In this document: piece by piece, positions 12,518-24,749 of the stretch
Layout of the letters: the number at the start of each line of letters is the position of its first letter
Numbering within the stretch: position 1 is the stretch's first letter
Source of the DNA: Forficula auricularia
Lineage: Eukaryota; Arthropoda; Insecta; Dermaptera; Forficulidae
Direction of reading: 5' to 3'
DNA: 64,000 bases
Assembly: GCA_024734495.1 (NCBI GenBank)
Contig: JALMQS010000061.1
Coordinates: 6,005,321-6,069,320 of the forward strand
Program-made: the position numbers and the translations under genes
Notes under the pieces: generated by a model
What the model saw: the letters and a program-made list of their open reading frames with translations, nothing else
Database searches by the model: none
What the model was told of the DNA's origin: nothing

Positions 12518-12774
12518 GTCTAGGGAACACGATATATTTTGTGAATATCTTAGTTATTGTAACTCTATATTAAAAAAATGAGCATTTATTTTATTCACTA
12601 CACATGTTAAAATTATATATGGTATCTTCAAAATAAATAAAATTAAAAAAAATCTTTTACTAGTTTAAATACTTGTAGGTACTCGTGCCTAAATAAGAAT
12701 TAGAGGAAAATGTAAAAACTTTTTCAAAGCTCTCTTCGTAAATAATAATAAGCCTATCAAAAAAATTAACTTAT

Positions 12775-13527
12775 CTCATGTTTCTTAACTACTGAGATCT
12801 AAATTGTCCAATAAATAATTAATTTCATGTCACTTAACTTTGATTGAATTCATTAATAAATACGAACACCTATCCAGTAATATACCAACTTAACTATCGA
12901 GATATATGAGTGATATGGATCCCATACGATACCCATCCAAGAATAACCATGCTAAATATTCCTCAAGTTTTAAGATATATGTGTTGGTAAAAACGGCAAG
13001 GGTCCCTATATAAGATCACCCGTCCATGAATCGACCATGCAAATGCTAAATATTAAGCGTTCAAAGAGGATTTTTATTTTTAAAAGAAAATATAGATATT
13101 GATTGACTACTGAAAAGATGATCATCTATTCATAGAATCCGTCGAGGGGTGAACCGCGATTGGAATTAGGTGTACACGTCTTTGGAATTATGTGGAATTA
13201 TTTTGACATTCATTAGATAATGCCCCTACATCTGTTGATCCTTCTACTTTGAAATGAAAGTGGAAGTAGGTATGTACACAGTATTAGGTCGCGGTTAACC
13301 ACCAGAATCCGTCTTATGTTGTTTAGCTACCGAGATCTAAATTATCCCATATCCAAAAAATCAACTAATCTCATGTTGCTTAACTACCGAAATTTATTTG
13401 ATTAGGTTCGTTAATAAATACGATCACCCATCCACGAATCAACCGACCTCATGCTACTTAACTAACGAGATATATGAATGATGTACATTCCATACGATAC
13501 CCATCCAAGAATCAATTACGCTACGAA
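12775..13527. repeat. Diverged direct repeat pair split by a MITE
   Basis: A block of about 190 bp at 12775-12960 recurs at 13313-13527. Shared runs include CATACGATACCCATCCAAGA and GAGATATATGA. The spacer contains the MITE at 13143-13304. Confidence 0.65.
13143..13304. mobile_element. CGAGGGGTGAACC MITE, copy 1
   Basis: Left end CGAGGGGTGAACCGCGAT; right end decayed (GGTCGCGGTTAACCACCA). Target duplication GAATCCGT at 13135-13142 and 13305-13312. Confidence 0.85.
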
Positions 13528-15240
13528 TTGCTATTTTTTGTCAGTAAACGGTTTGAGCTAGAATGGTTAATTAAGCTTGGCAAATTAATATCTATCTACT
13601 TGTCTGCTTAAATGCAGGCCATTATCTTTTCTGCATTTTTGAGCCAGGAGTTGTGAATATACAATAGAAAGGTCAATATCTTATCAAATCTTTAAAAAAA
13701 GTAAAGATTTTCGAACCAGAACGAAGTTCTTAGGAAATAAATTAACACTGTGGTTATAGAAACTTGAAGCATGTGGGGTTACTTTTAAGATATAAAATGG
13801 TGATTAAAACATGACTTTATAAGGTTTTTCCTATCTCTTTAAAATTTGAATTAAATAAAAGTTCGTTTCAACCAGCAGTCAAATTGGCATTAAAACTAAC
13901 CTTCTTAGCAAATTTCAAGCTTTTAGAGCTCCAGTAGTAGGAAAGAGAAAAAGAAAACTCTTTTCTACTTTTAAATCACGAGTATGGCAAATCCTAGAGA
14001 CATAGGAGTCAAAATCTTTTAATTTTATAGACTTGCATTCCATTTTTGGTATATAGGTACTTAATTTCTCCTTGAAAGTTCGTCATCCCAATCTGAACTG
14101 CAAATTTTCTACAATAAAATAAAAATTTCTAAGACTTTCTCTATCTAGCATTTCATTTCTAGGGTGTAATCTCATTTTAAGTAAAAATTAAATATATCAT
14201 ATGAATTTCACTAAGTCTTTCTTTAGAATTTTTTTATTGTTAAATATCCCAATTTCAAAATAATAATAGAAAAAAAATCCTTTTTTGTCACCAACATAAA
14301 TGATAGGTTTTAAACTAAGCTATTTCCGAGTTTCTGTAAAGAGCTTATAATTTCCGAATGTAATGAATAGGCTAGATTATATTTTTGGCAAATAAGGTCG
14401 TTTTCTGATTCCTAAAAGCTGAAAAGGGCACGCGGACTCACACCTGCCCCTGCCCGAACCCTCGAGGATAATCGCCTTACAGCAAAAGCTCATAATAAGG
14501 GAAACATTATTCAAATCCATTCGGCCCTTTTATTTCCTTACCCTATTCGCACTAGAGCTATAATTAGGGATAAATAGGGAACATGGGACATTGTTAAAAT
14601 CGAATTCAGATATTATATTATGTAATTATTTATTTTTTGATAAAATCAGACCTAAAGTGACACATTTCCCTTTTAGACATTTCTATTACTTTAACAACAA
14701 TAAATATATTATTTAATATTTATGGAGAGGTTTGATTTTTGGGGTTCTAATAGTTATATCAAGGTGTATTAAAGTTTCTGTGGTTATTCTGCAGCTGGCA
14801 AACGGATGCTTTCCAAGATCCCTTGATATTCCAAATATATATATCCCGACCATATTGGTTTTTCGCAGCCAATCTATATCTAAACATACATCATTTAAGG
14901 TAGTTCTTTCGCAAAATCCATACAAAAAGTTTTAGCCTCGTAACCACTCTATACATATGAACGGTGCTAAAATTTTAGGTTATGCAATTGGATGTTGCTG
15001 AAAGCAGTCCGCGGTGGTTGTAAAAAATAAGACTATAGAGGTTTTATTATTTTACATTTATTTGTTAAACCGACGTGGTAAATCGTCTTCAAATTTTAAC
15101 TGTGTTTATTATGCTTTTAATGACTTATATTCCAAGTTTGGAAGAATTCTTGTATTTTTGCATTTGTGAAAGAACTACCTTAATCTTATAATATCTAAAT
15201 AACTCAGCGAATTATTATTTTCATTTTCAAATGTGAACTG
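13528..15240. other. Gene-free stretch
   Basis: No supported gene. Overlapping ORFs at 14713-14935 on both strands show no recognisable domain; the minus one lies downstream of the Penelope-like fragment at 15241-15480 and may be part of the same decayed element. GAAAGAACTACCTTA (near 15168) and its near complement (14898-14911) form a weak inverted pair. Confidence 0.4.
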
Positions 15241-15480
15241 TTATTTGTTATAAAAACTATTGAATATTTCTGATAAACTCTCTAATTTATTGAAATAATA
15301 CGGAATTAAAATGTCACCAACATATCTTTTATAAAAATATTTATATAAATAAAATATACTTTTATAATATCTACCATAATTATAAAAAATAATAAATAAA
15401 CAAATTTTTCCAAATATTTGAGAAATTATTTCTGACATTATCGCCCCTCCATTAATTTTGAAATGCTAAATGGTGTCTAC
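15241..15480 (-). pseudogene. Reverse transcriptase fragment, probably Penelope-like
   Basis: The minus-strand translation contains NGGAMSEIISQIF, which fits the GxxMGSPLS box (RT motif B), then YKRYVGDILI, the YVDD box with the first Asp changed to Gly, then NKLESLSEIFNSFYNK, a stop, and FTFENENNNSLSYLDI, which fits the segment after the YVDD box in Penelope-like reverse transcriptases. The spacing and order agree with that family. Loss of a catalytic Asp and the stop make it dead. Confidence 0.55.
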
Positions 15481-15779
15481 AGTATCCAAGATTTATTAAG
15501 AGTAATTGGTCAGCCATTACAATCAAAAACGATTATTACTTAAAAATAATAAACATTCTAAAGAAACATTTTTTTTTCAAATATTTTTCTAATACTTCCC
15601 GACTTCGTAGTGATGTAACAAAACGTCACTATTTTTTGAAATTTATATTACCTAAATAAATATATAGGATTATGTGCTAACTGCAAATTGGTTTGTATGT
15701 TTTTTTAAAATAAAAAGTAAAATAAAACTTATAGTTTGAAAATAGATAAGGTTCGTATTTTTATTGTTTTAGTGTAACA

Positions 15780-15870
15780 AGTTGAAAAAATTGCTCTCTA
15801 GAGACCACTCTAAATTTCGCTTTACATTACGATGTTAAAATTTATAGAGAGCAACTTGAAACAATAATAC
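15780..15870. repeat. Small hairpin
   Basis: AAGTTG ... TTGCTCTCTA near 15780-15800 is mirrored by TAGAGAGCAACTT at 15845-15857. Confidence 0.5.
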
Positions 15871-15949
15871 TTGAGTTTCGCTATGCTACGCTATAGGTAA
15901 AGTAAAATAAGAGATGTGGTTTCTTCGGGACCATATATATGTATATTTT

Positions 15950-17836
15950 TACTTTGTCCAATGCGAAGCATGGGTAAAGTATTGTAATCGCTCTCGCGCC
16001 AAGCGGGACTTCAAAGGGTCCTCAAGTAAAGACCTACGGAACCCATGGACTCAATTAAGGTCACAAATTGTAGTATTCAATTAGGTTGAATTTTAGCACG
16101 TGACGATTTTGCCAAAAATTACCAGGGATCTCGTCGAGAGGCCAAAAAGTGCCATTTTTTTGGAAGTGCGTGGGGATGTATGTATGTATGTATGTATGTA
16201 TGTATGTATGTATGTATGTTATCGTTTTTTTCGTCCACGATTTTTTCCACACCTTTGCACCGATTGAAATGAAATTGAAAACCTACCATTAGTTTAACAA
16301 AATGAAGCGCTGATTAGTTTTTGGTACATATCGGCCCACAAACATTAGTACTTTATTTCAGTACTTTTTTAGTTTTTTCTAAATATCTTGAAAATGACTT
16401 AACCAATTTTGATGAAATTTAAAATCCTAATTAAGTACCTTGGGGACAACAAAAAAGGTTAAATAAAGTTTTTAGTAAAAGTATATTTTAAAGTACTTTA
16501 CTCTAGAGTAAGATTGTACTTTTTTTTTAAATTCCTTATTTTACCAAAATTTAAAAAAAAACTTTAAAATTTATTCATTTGATCGGTAATATAGCTCATT
16601 TAAACTTGTTTAAGTAAGAATGGTTAGGCTTCTCGCTGTGAAATGATAAAAATTTGGGAGGAAATTTTATATAAGTAACCATATATATATAAATGCGTTG
16701 TTTTTTTATCCGTTACCTTTGCTGAAGACATGGAGGTATCGAGTTAAAATCAAAAATAGTGATTGATTCTGATCTAATACTTGAGGAATAACCATTCTAT
16801 ATTGGATTTTTGACGTTTCGGTTTTTATTGGTAACCATTGCTGAAGACATGGAGGTATAGAATTAAAATCAAAAATAGTGATTGATTCTGATCTAATACT
16901 TGAGGAATAACCATTCTATATTGGATTTTTGACGTTTCGGTTTTTATTGGTAACCATTGCTGAAGACATGGAGGTATCGAGTTAAAATCAAAAATAGTGA
17001 TTGATTCTGATCTAATACTTGAGGAATAACCATTCTATATTGGATTTTTGACGTTTCGGTTTTTATTGGTAACCATTGCTGAAAACATGGAGGTATAGAA
17101 TTAAAATCAAAAATAGTGATTGATTCTGATCTAATACTTGAGGAATAACCATTCTATATTGGATTTTTGACGTTTCGGTTATTATTGGTAACCATTGCTG
17201 AAGACATGGAGGAATCGAGTTAAAATCAAAAATAGTGATTGATTCTGATCTAATACTTGAGGAATAACCATTCTATATTGGATTTTTGACGTTTCGGTTT
17301 TTATTGGTAACCATTGCTGAAGACATGGAGGTATAGAGTTAAAATCAAAAATAGTGATTGATTCTGATCTAATACTTGAGGAATAACAATTCTACATTAG
17401 GTTTTTGACGTTTTGATTATTATTGGTAACCATTGCTGAAGACATGGAGGAAACGGCTTAAAATCAAAAATAACGATCGATTCTTATCTAATACTAGCGG
17501 AATAACCTTATTGCATTCCATTTTTGATGTTTTGACTATTAATGGCAACCTCTACTGATAACGTGGAAGAATCGACTTAAAAGCAAAAAGACTAAATTCT
17601 TTTTTGGTAAACAACTCAAGCTTGAGCAATGGTTACCTATAATAACCGAAACGTCAAAATTCAATGTAGAATGGTTATTCCTCGACTATTAAATGAGAAT
17701 CGATCATTATTTTTTACTTAAAGTCAACACGAACTGCAAATAGCAAGTGATATCTGATTAATAATAAAGGAATAGACATATTAATATTTCAAATGAATTT
17801 GGATAAAGTTTAGCAACGATCCGTTGCAGTTTATTT
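15950..17836 (-). repeat. Right copy of the large inverted repeat
   Basis: Reverse-complement counterpart of 21-1625. It starts at the TTTACTTTGTCCAATGCG end and finishes at the block matching position 21. It is about 280 bp longer than the left copy because its minisatellite has more units and its (ATGT)n run (about 16174-16220) is longer. Shared flanks at both outer ends show one repeat family in opposite orientation 14.3 kb apart. Confidence 0.85.
16720..17460. repeat. 119-bp minisatellite, about six to seven homogeneous units
   Basis: Units of 119 bp repeat nearly without change. Each contains CCATTGCTGAAGACATGGAG, then GATTCTGATCTAATACTTGA, then TTTTTGACGTTTCGGTTTTT. The repeated ATTGG falls at 16801, 16920 and 17039, which sets the period. 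Units in the left inverted copy are clearly more diverged, so this array looks recently homogenised. Confidence 0.85.
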
Positions 17837-18253
17837 TTAATTTTAAACGCTAAAGTAGGTTTTTAGATATAAGTCATTCGATAATTTAATAAATAAGCTG
17901 ATGTGACCATCCACATGACTTTACCATACATCTAGCCCTTCTCTTATAATAATATTTAACTCTGGAACACTGCCCGGGGTACAGCTGTGCCCCAGCCTTG
18001 CTCGAAACTTCTGTTATTTTTCGACATATAGCAGCACAAAATTGTGGTGCCTGCTAATCTCTTATATCCACACGTCAGTTGATTTGCTACAGTCATTGCA
18101 GTGACACGTGTTTTTATTTGATATAAAATCTCTGTTGGGGTACTAGTGTGCTCCTGGGTAGTATTAGTGTGACAATTTTGTTAAGGGAGAATGACGTAGA
18201 TTCTTGGTGAAAATATTTTAATAAAGTAAAGAAAATTTTAAAAATAAAATATC

Positions 18254-18431
18254 TAGGTAGGTTTCACAAAAATAAAAGATATATTATATTTCGGGGTATG
18301 AGTACATCTTCAGGAGTTCAAAAAAAAAAATTCTCTATAAACTTCTGAAGATGGGCTCGTACCCCGTAATATATATAGAGTCATGATAATAAGCATCTTG
18401 TCTTTTATTTTTGTGAAACTTACCTAAAATT
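18254..18431. repeat. Foldback element 3 with hammerhead-like cores
   Basis: Arms around AGGTTTCACAAAAATAAAAG (18259) and its complement (18403-18425). Minus strand: CTGAAGA (18313-18307) ... CCCC then GAAA (18292-18289). Plus strand: CTGAAGA (18345-18351), TGGG...CCCC, then GTAA in place of GAAA. The stem is short. Confidence 0.55.
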
Positions 18432-18772
18432 TTATATTTAAATTTTTTTTTGCTTTATTAGTGTGACTAAGCTTATAATTTACAAATACCTACTTTATCC
18501 GCAGAACTCCGAGCCGTTATTGAGAGAATAATAAAGTTGAACCCTGAATCCAATATTTCAATACCTAAGCTGCCATCATCTGGCAGTTGAAGTTCATTCT
18601 GCCTAAAAAAAAGATCGCAAATCGCGGATTTCATGTGAAAAGTGTAATAAGTTCATATTAATAATATGTTTAAAGCATCAAACCAAAGTTTGCCCTGAGT
18701 GCTCAAAGTGTCTCAAAATTGGTAACATTCATTTACTTAGACTCTAAGATTGTCAAGAGATATGTTTTAGTA

Positions 18773-19155
18773 CCTAGCTGCAAGGGCCGCCTTCGGTGGG
18801 CCTCTTGCTAGCCAAGGGGCTTAGCCTCCTGGACCCCCAGTCACTTGAACACTCTCTCCTCCATCTCCAGCTACTCCCCATCCCACTGACACGGAACTTA
18901 TCCCCAGCTTTGATCACCGCCTCTGATCACCCTCCACCCAGTAAACCTACCCCCTGGACTTCTCACCCCTGGACTCCAACCCCCACCCCTGGAAGGGAGA
19001 CATACATATATATATATATATAAATAGGTACAGACACAGAGTCAAATGCCCATTAGTACCCCCTGGACTCAACCTCCCAACCCCTGGAGGGATGTACATA
19101 GGTAGGTAGTTACAAACAGACACAGGCAAAAACGCCCTTTAGTAGTATTAGATAC
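18773..19155 (+). mobile_element. Dispersed repeat of the CTAGCTGC family
   Basis: Starts CTAGCTGCAAGGGCCGCC, runs through C-rich sequence and a (TA)n tract, and ends in ACAAACAGACACAGGC ... TTTAGTAGTATTAGA. An inverted copy lies at about 29040-29265, and just the first ~36 bp recurs at 34672-34707, where it abuts the Penelope-like element. This head-and-tail layout is widespread in invertebrate repeats; the class (SINE, Helitron or other) is unclear. The ORF across it is not convincing. Confidence 0.55.
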
Positions 19156-22100
19156 AAGTTAAAAGATTATTTTCTATGACTTTTTTATTGAGGTACACCT
19201 GTACCCGAGGGTAGTAAAATAAAATATTTTTAGTTGGATAGTGTTCCAGGGTTAATAAAATAATTTTTTATCATTTACAAACCCCCCCTTCATTTTGAGC
19301 CCATTGGCAATGTCGAGGTCAAAATTTAAATTAAGATATAACATTATTTTCATTCGAATAAATTTAAATCTTTTAAGAATGACTACCGTATAGTAATCCT
19401 GACTTGTCGGCGCGGCGGCTTGAACTGATGGATCGAGATGTCTTCTCCCCATAAACCAACCTCCCATCTTCAACTAAAAGAAAAGAAACGCACACATGAA
19501 TAAATAATAAAAAATAAAATTGTATTATATAGAATATAAAAAAAAAATGAATCATTCAAATCCTATATGTAAAATATAGTTTAGCCAATAGCGAATCATT
19601 TTTTGCAAACACTCAATTATTTAAGAAAAAAGAGAGAGAGAAATAAATTATGAAATATTATATTATATTCACCTTTGATGTATGCAGGCGGCGGTCGATC
19701 TATCTCTAGATATATCTACTCAATTGCATACTACATCTACCAAAACTATGAATTTAATTTCAATAATTTTCTATCACATATTGTGAATTTAAGAATTAAA
19801 TTTGATGTTAAAATAGCGAAAATCCCACCGGTGGTCGAGGCAGTGAAACCTGAAAATCCCTACGCAAAATTATTATAAATTCTCACTTTGTGAAGATCCT
19901 CCAATGGTTCAGTTGTTGCTTTACTACAGATGAAGATGAAATGGGGATCTGGAAATTCCTAAACTGATTTTCTTTTACGTTAAAAATTGAATAATTTCAA
20001 GAAAAAAAATTATTAAAAGAATGAAATGATTATAGTGATTTTAATTTACTTTTGATATTAAGAATTGCAAAAAATTGAAGACTAAAATAAAATGAAAATC
20101 AAATTATACTATGATTGAGATTAATTTGAGCTAAAATTGCATTTATGAAACATTTAATAGCCAAGCTGTTAATTAAAAATTAAATTATAATTGAAAGGAA
20201 AAACTTCATTATAATATATGAAAATAAGTTAAGTATTACATTTAGTGATTGTAGCTAGAGGATATGCTGTAAAAGAGAAAACATCCTAATACTTTGCCTA
20301 CTATAATCTAGCTATAAAAAATCCCTTTGAAAGCTTCAACTAAATGCCATGCTAAAAAATATTTTTACCCATATTTGGTGCTCTGGTGAGAAAAACATAA
20401 ATATTTCGAATGTGATAAAAAACAGCACCGAAACGTCACCAAAGTGAAGTATCCATGAAAAAGAAAAGAAAAAGAAAATTAGAAATTATATAAATGAATA
20501 TTAAATATACCTAATATTATATGAGATTAAATAAAAATATTAAGATGAATGAAATTTAATTTATGAATGAGAAATTTAATCTACGCTGCCATTTTTGATA
20601 AGAATTTTGAATAAAGAGTATTGAAATCTCAGAAATAAGGGGGATCTAATTTGTAACATAAGAAGGTTTTAGGGATAATGAAAAATAATGAAATCTTCAT
20701 GACAATATCTTTGAAATTACGAAAGTAGAAGATATAGCTATAGAATAAATACTAACCCCTTCGTTAAAAGAAAAAGCTAAACTCGCAGGCAGCCGTTGAT
20801 CCTCGTCGCTCAAAGGATTTTGTAACCTTTAAGAAAATTATTGCAAAATTAGTATACTACATATAGGTATATCAAGAGAGGAGCTTTTGAAATTAAACAA
20901 AATCTATTAATCTTAGAAAATCATAAGAGAGTGTCATCTATTAGGTCCGATGGAAAGGATTGTTTTTAATTATTTGTCAGAAGGATTGCTTTTCACCCCC
21001 TCGGGAACCGAACCAGAGTGCCAGTGAGAGCAATCCGGGCCATTTGGTTATCCTGTGAGATGAGAACCCCTCTGACATAATTATATGTAAAGGCGTTAAA
21101 TATTTTACTCAAGGATTCAAATCTTCATTTGTAAAATTTCTCGATTCTAAATTTAAAGCCGTGCCATATAGTTTAAATAAAGATGGTTTGAGTGTTTCGA
21201 ATTTTTAATTTCTTCAAATTATGGGTTTACCTTTAAGAAAGTGATTTCGAGAAAAAGAGCATATTTGGAAAAATCTTGACTTATGTGGTTTTTAAATGAC
21301 CGATTCAAATTTTATTTCAAGTACAAATAATTTTTCCTGGGTCATCGATTATAAAACGATTTCCTTCAAAAGAGCTACTATACCTACTAATTAATCAAGT
21401 TTTGTACTATTGTTTATTCATTTATTTTAGATTTAAGGATAAATTGATTAAATGTCCATATCTTCAAAATCATCAACTTGCGTGTTGAAAATAATAAATA
21501 TTACGTTATTAATATGTATATCAAATATAAATCAACGAATAATATATATTATAATTAAATTTAAAAGATTAAACGAATATTATATAGGAACCCATATCTT
21601 GAAATAATTTTGAGATTTTAAAATTTGATTTATATGTATATAAAAATGCAATTAAAAGAGATTGCCATTTAAAATGGCTCTAAAAAATTATAGGAGTATA
21701 TTTTATATTGTCAAAGGATTTAGCTTAATATGTTAAAAAAAAATTTATAATTTAGATTAAATGAAATGATTTAAAATAAAAACGTGGCATCTATTCCACT
21801 CCAGAGAAAATCAAATTTTTTACTATATTTATACATGAATTGTGGTCATTTTGATTATTCAAAACACTCAAGTGGCAATTCCACCCATAAGAGTTTTTTT
21901 TTAAATTTATATTTCTCATATGATAATTGAAATAAAAAATAAATTTTATATCAGACACGTTTTCAGATTCATGTTGATTTGCTTTAAAAGTTTCTTAATC
22001 AAGTGTTGTACTATTAAAACTTGTAACTAAGTAAAAACTGCAGGAAAACTCAAATGTTCATTTAATTTAAATTATTTATAGGAAGAGAGAAAGTGAGTGT

Positions 22101-22545
22101 TTCGATTTAGTGGTTAAGTTGATGAGCTGGAGAATTTGTCTGGTCAAATATCAATAGAAAAATTATTAAATTTTATATTTTAGTCAAGACGTTTTAGCTT
22201 CTAATTATGATCCTGTATTTAAATGATAAATAGAAATAGATCAAGGCAAAACTCATTCAGAAGTGATCTAAATCAAAGGTGCTTCATTATTCGATATTAT
22301 CTTTATTGTATAAAAAAATGTTCCATTGATTCGTTATGAATTTTTCTAAATTAAATTATCTTCGTTTGAATAAAAATGAATGTGAAAATAAATATATTAT
22401 ATAGAAATCAAAGTGTCTAGAGAAGATTATAAGAGGAAGAGAGATATTTTCGTTTTCGGTGCCTAAATTTGTGAATTTTATTTTTGGCAATACACATTTA
22501 TATAAGGGTTAAAAATCGTTGATCCATATTTATAATCACTTTAGA
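19156..22545. other. Gene-free AT-rich stretch
   Basis: Short ORFs (e.g. 19675-19878 plus) show no family. No transposon ends recognised. Composition is very AT-rich with many A-runs. Confidence 0.45.
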
Positions 22546-22546
22546 A

Positions 22547-22759
22547 GCCAGAAACATCGTTAACAAACTAAGAAATATTATATCTCCGACAGTCTTCCCA
22601 GCAACAAATAACCTTCAATCTTTCAAGAAACGCATCCACGAATACCTTCAACTCCGATCCAATCCCCTTTCTTCTTATTTCCAAGAAAGGGTCCATTGTA
22701 GAGGTTGTGCCTTTTTGGTGCGAACTTCGTCTTGTATCAGTATCATTATAAAAAAATAA
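22547..22759 (+). pseudogene. LINE ORF2 C-terminal fragment with 3' tail
   Basis: One open frame reads ...NIVNKLRNIISPTVFPA, then NNLQSFKKRIHEYLQLRS, and ends at TAA in an A-rich tail. The NLQSFK+R(I/L)..YL pattern is the usual C-terminus of jockey/CR1-like LINE polymerases. 5'-truncated. Confidence 0.6.
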
Positions 22760-22810
22760 AAATACAATTTGCTAATTTTCCCATCGGCGGTCTAACTCTA
22801 ATATTTTGCA

Positions 22811-22978
22811 ATTTTTCAGAGAAAGTTTTTAAATGTACAATTTGCAACCCGTATGAACCGATTTTATAGGTCAAAGAAATTTAAATCAATAAGAATTTTT
22901 CAGAGAAAGTTTTTAAATGTACAATTTGCAACCCGTATGAACCGATTTTATAGGTCAAAGAAATTTAAATCAATAAGA
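22811..22978 (+). repeat. Perfect 84-bp tandem duplication
   Basis: Two adjacent 84-bp units (22811-22894 and 22895-22978) look identical base for base, implying a very recent event or an assembly artefact. Confidence 0.9.
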
Positions 22979-23724
22979 ATGGTATTTAAAATACAGACAA
23001 GAACCGAGAACAAGATGGGATAGAAAAAATTCTGCTTAAGGACGTTTCCTAATAAATCGATTTTCTTGCAATTCTTTTAAAACTTTGAATACACATATTT
23101 ATAAGTGTCCTTTATACGTAGAGATTTTTTTCAATAGTCCTTGGGGCACTAAATTTATAAATATTGACCATTGAAATTTTCATATTTAACACGCGAACCC
23201 TATCCCGATTGATGTTTAAGTGACTGTTTCATTAAATAACAATTGTAATTTTCTTGATATTATTTTGAAAAAGTGCGAATCATTAACTGAAGATACAACA
23301 AATATTTTCCTGTTAAAATAATTTTATCAAGAGATATTCGTTTTGTATGAAAAATCTTAAAAGTTAGGTAATTTTGGTGGTTTCCATTTTTTCTCTCATG
23401 GCATGGCAAGTGAGAGATGGTGACTTGGCAACGTCACACTAAAATCGCCCAATTTTTACCATATCTAAAAAACTTCTGCAGTTGGTGCATTTGAGATTTT
23501 TAGCTAATTCTCTCAACTTAACTATACTGTTCTCATCTGGAATTTCGCATTGAGCTGTTTAATTAAGTGTTTTTTTTCTTTGTCTTTTAGCGTCGGTAAG
23601 AATGCAATGTTGCCAAATCCAAGAAAGGACGAAGTGAAAATATCTTTGCCTTTCTGTGTATATGAGAGTAGGGGAAAGAGCGAACTGCATCTGAGCTATA
23701 TCAGGAACGTCCTTAAGAGATATA

Positions 23725-24746
23725 CCGGGTGATTCAATAAGGGTGACGAGGTACCGTATCTCAGGAACTAATAATCGTAGAAGTTTGGGAAAAAAATCCT
23801 TCAGAGAAAATCGACCAAGAAAAATTGCTGGAAATATTTTTTAAGTTCATACATCCACCGCTAGGTGGCTAAATAGCTTCGATCGTATAAAAAATGCAAT
23901 TTTCTCAAAAATTTTCCAATATAAGTTTAAAAATGAATACTCCACGTTAATGCCACCATAATAGTCCATCTTTTTGATAAATGACTTTTTATTGTAGGAC
24001 GTAAAATAAAGGCGGGAGGGGATGCTAAACTTTTATGGACTGCAGTGTCTATAACTTAAGTTTGACTTAACGGAATTTTGTCAACAAGGTCTGGTTCAAG
24101 AAAGGAAGGTTTGGTGAATAAAATAAAAAACCATCCATGCCATTCTAGTTCTTGCCGCCCTCGCTAAGGGGCGTGTTTTACAAAGTTAACCGTTTTATTG
24201 ATTTTTCTCCAAAATCCCAAATGGAACCGTATAATTATTTTATTAGATTCAGAAAGTAGATCAAATTTGCAACAAAACATGTTCAAACCTCATGTCGATA
24301 TCTTTTTTCGTTTAACAGCTATTGCTTAAAGAATATTTTATTAACGAATTTATTAAAGAAACAAAATAGGTAATTGAGTTTTCAATTTTTTTTTCAAGTT
24401 TCGTAGTCAAGCATGCCATGGATAAATAAAAAAACAGTTTAAAACTTTGTTCTTATTTTCATCTAATCACAACAATAATGATAATAACGCTTTTCTGTGT
24501 CGCCTGTGAGTAGGTATTAAATTTCAAAAATGTCTAATTTCTTAGAAGGCCGTGAAAGACTTGGTTGACAGTTTCTATGGAAACGGCGATTTTTCACAAA
24601 TAGATGTTAATGTTTTAATTGTTATTTTATTGTTTGTTATGTTATATCATTATTGTTGTGATTAGATGAAAATAATTTTTTCCCAAACTTCTACGATTGT
24701 TGGTTCCTGAGATGCGGTGCCTCGTCACCCTTATTGAATCACCCGG
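23725..24746. mobile_element. Non-autonomous TA-target element with ~75-bp inverted repeats
   Basis: Begins CCGGGTGATTCAATAAGGGT and ends with its complement. The complementarity continues about 75 bp inward, to CGTAGAAGTTTGGG. TA stands on both sides (23723-23724 and 24747-24748), pointing to the Tc1/mariner/IS630 group. There is no transposase ORF. An inner hairpin (CTAATCACAACAATAATGAT at 24464 and its complement near 24644) may be a nested element. Confidence 0.75.
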
Positions 24747-24749
24747 TAC

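Noticed and set aside
16720..17460. Regular 119-bp repeats as a CRISPR array
   Set aside because: Units are identical throughout with no variable spacers, and the genome is eukaryotic. It is a minisatellite.
16720..17460. Hammerhead core in each minisatellite unit
   Set aside because: CTGAAGA and the GAAACG box lie on opposite strands in these units, so they cannot form one hammerhead.
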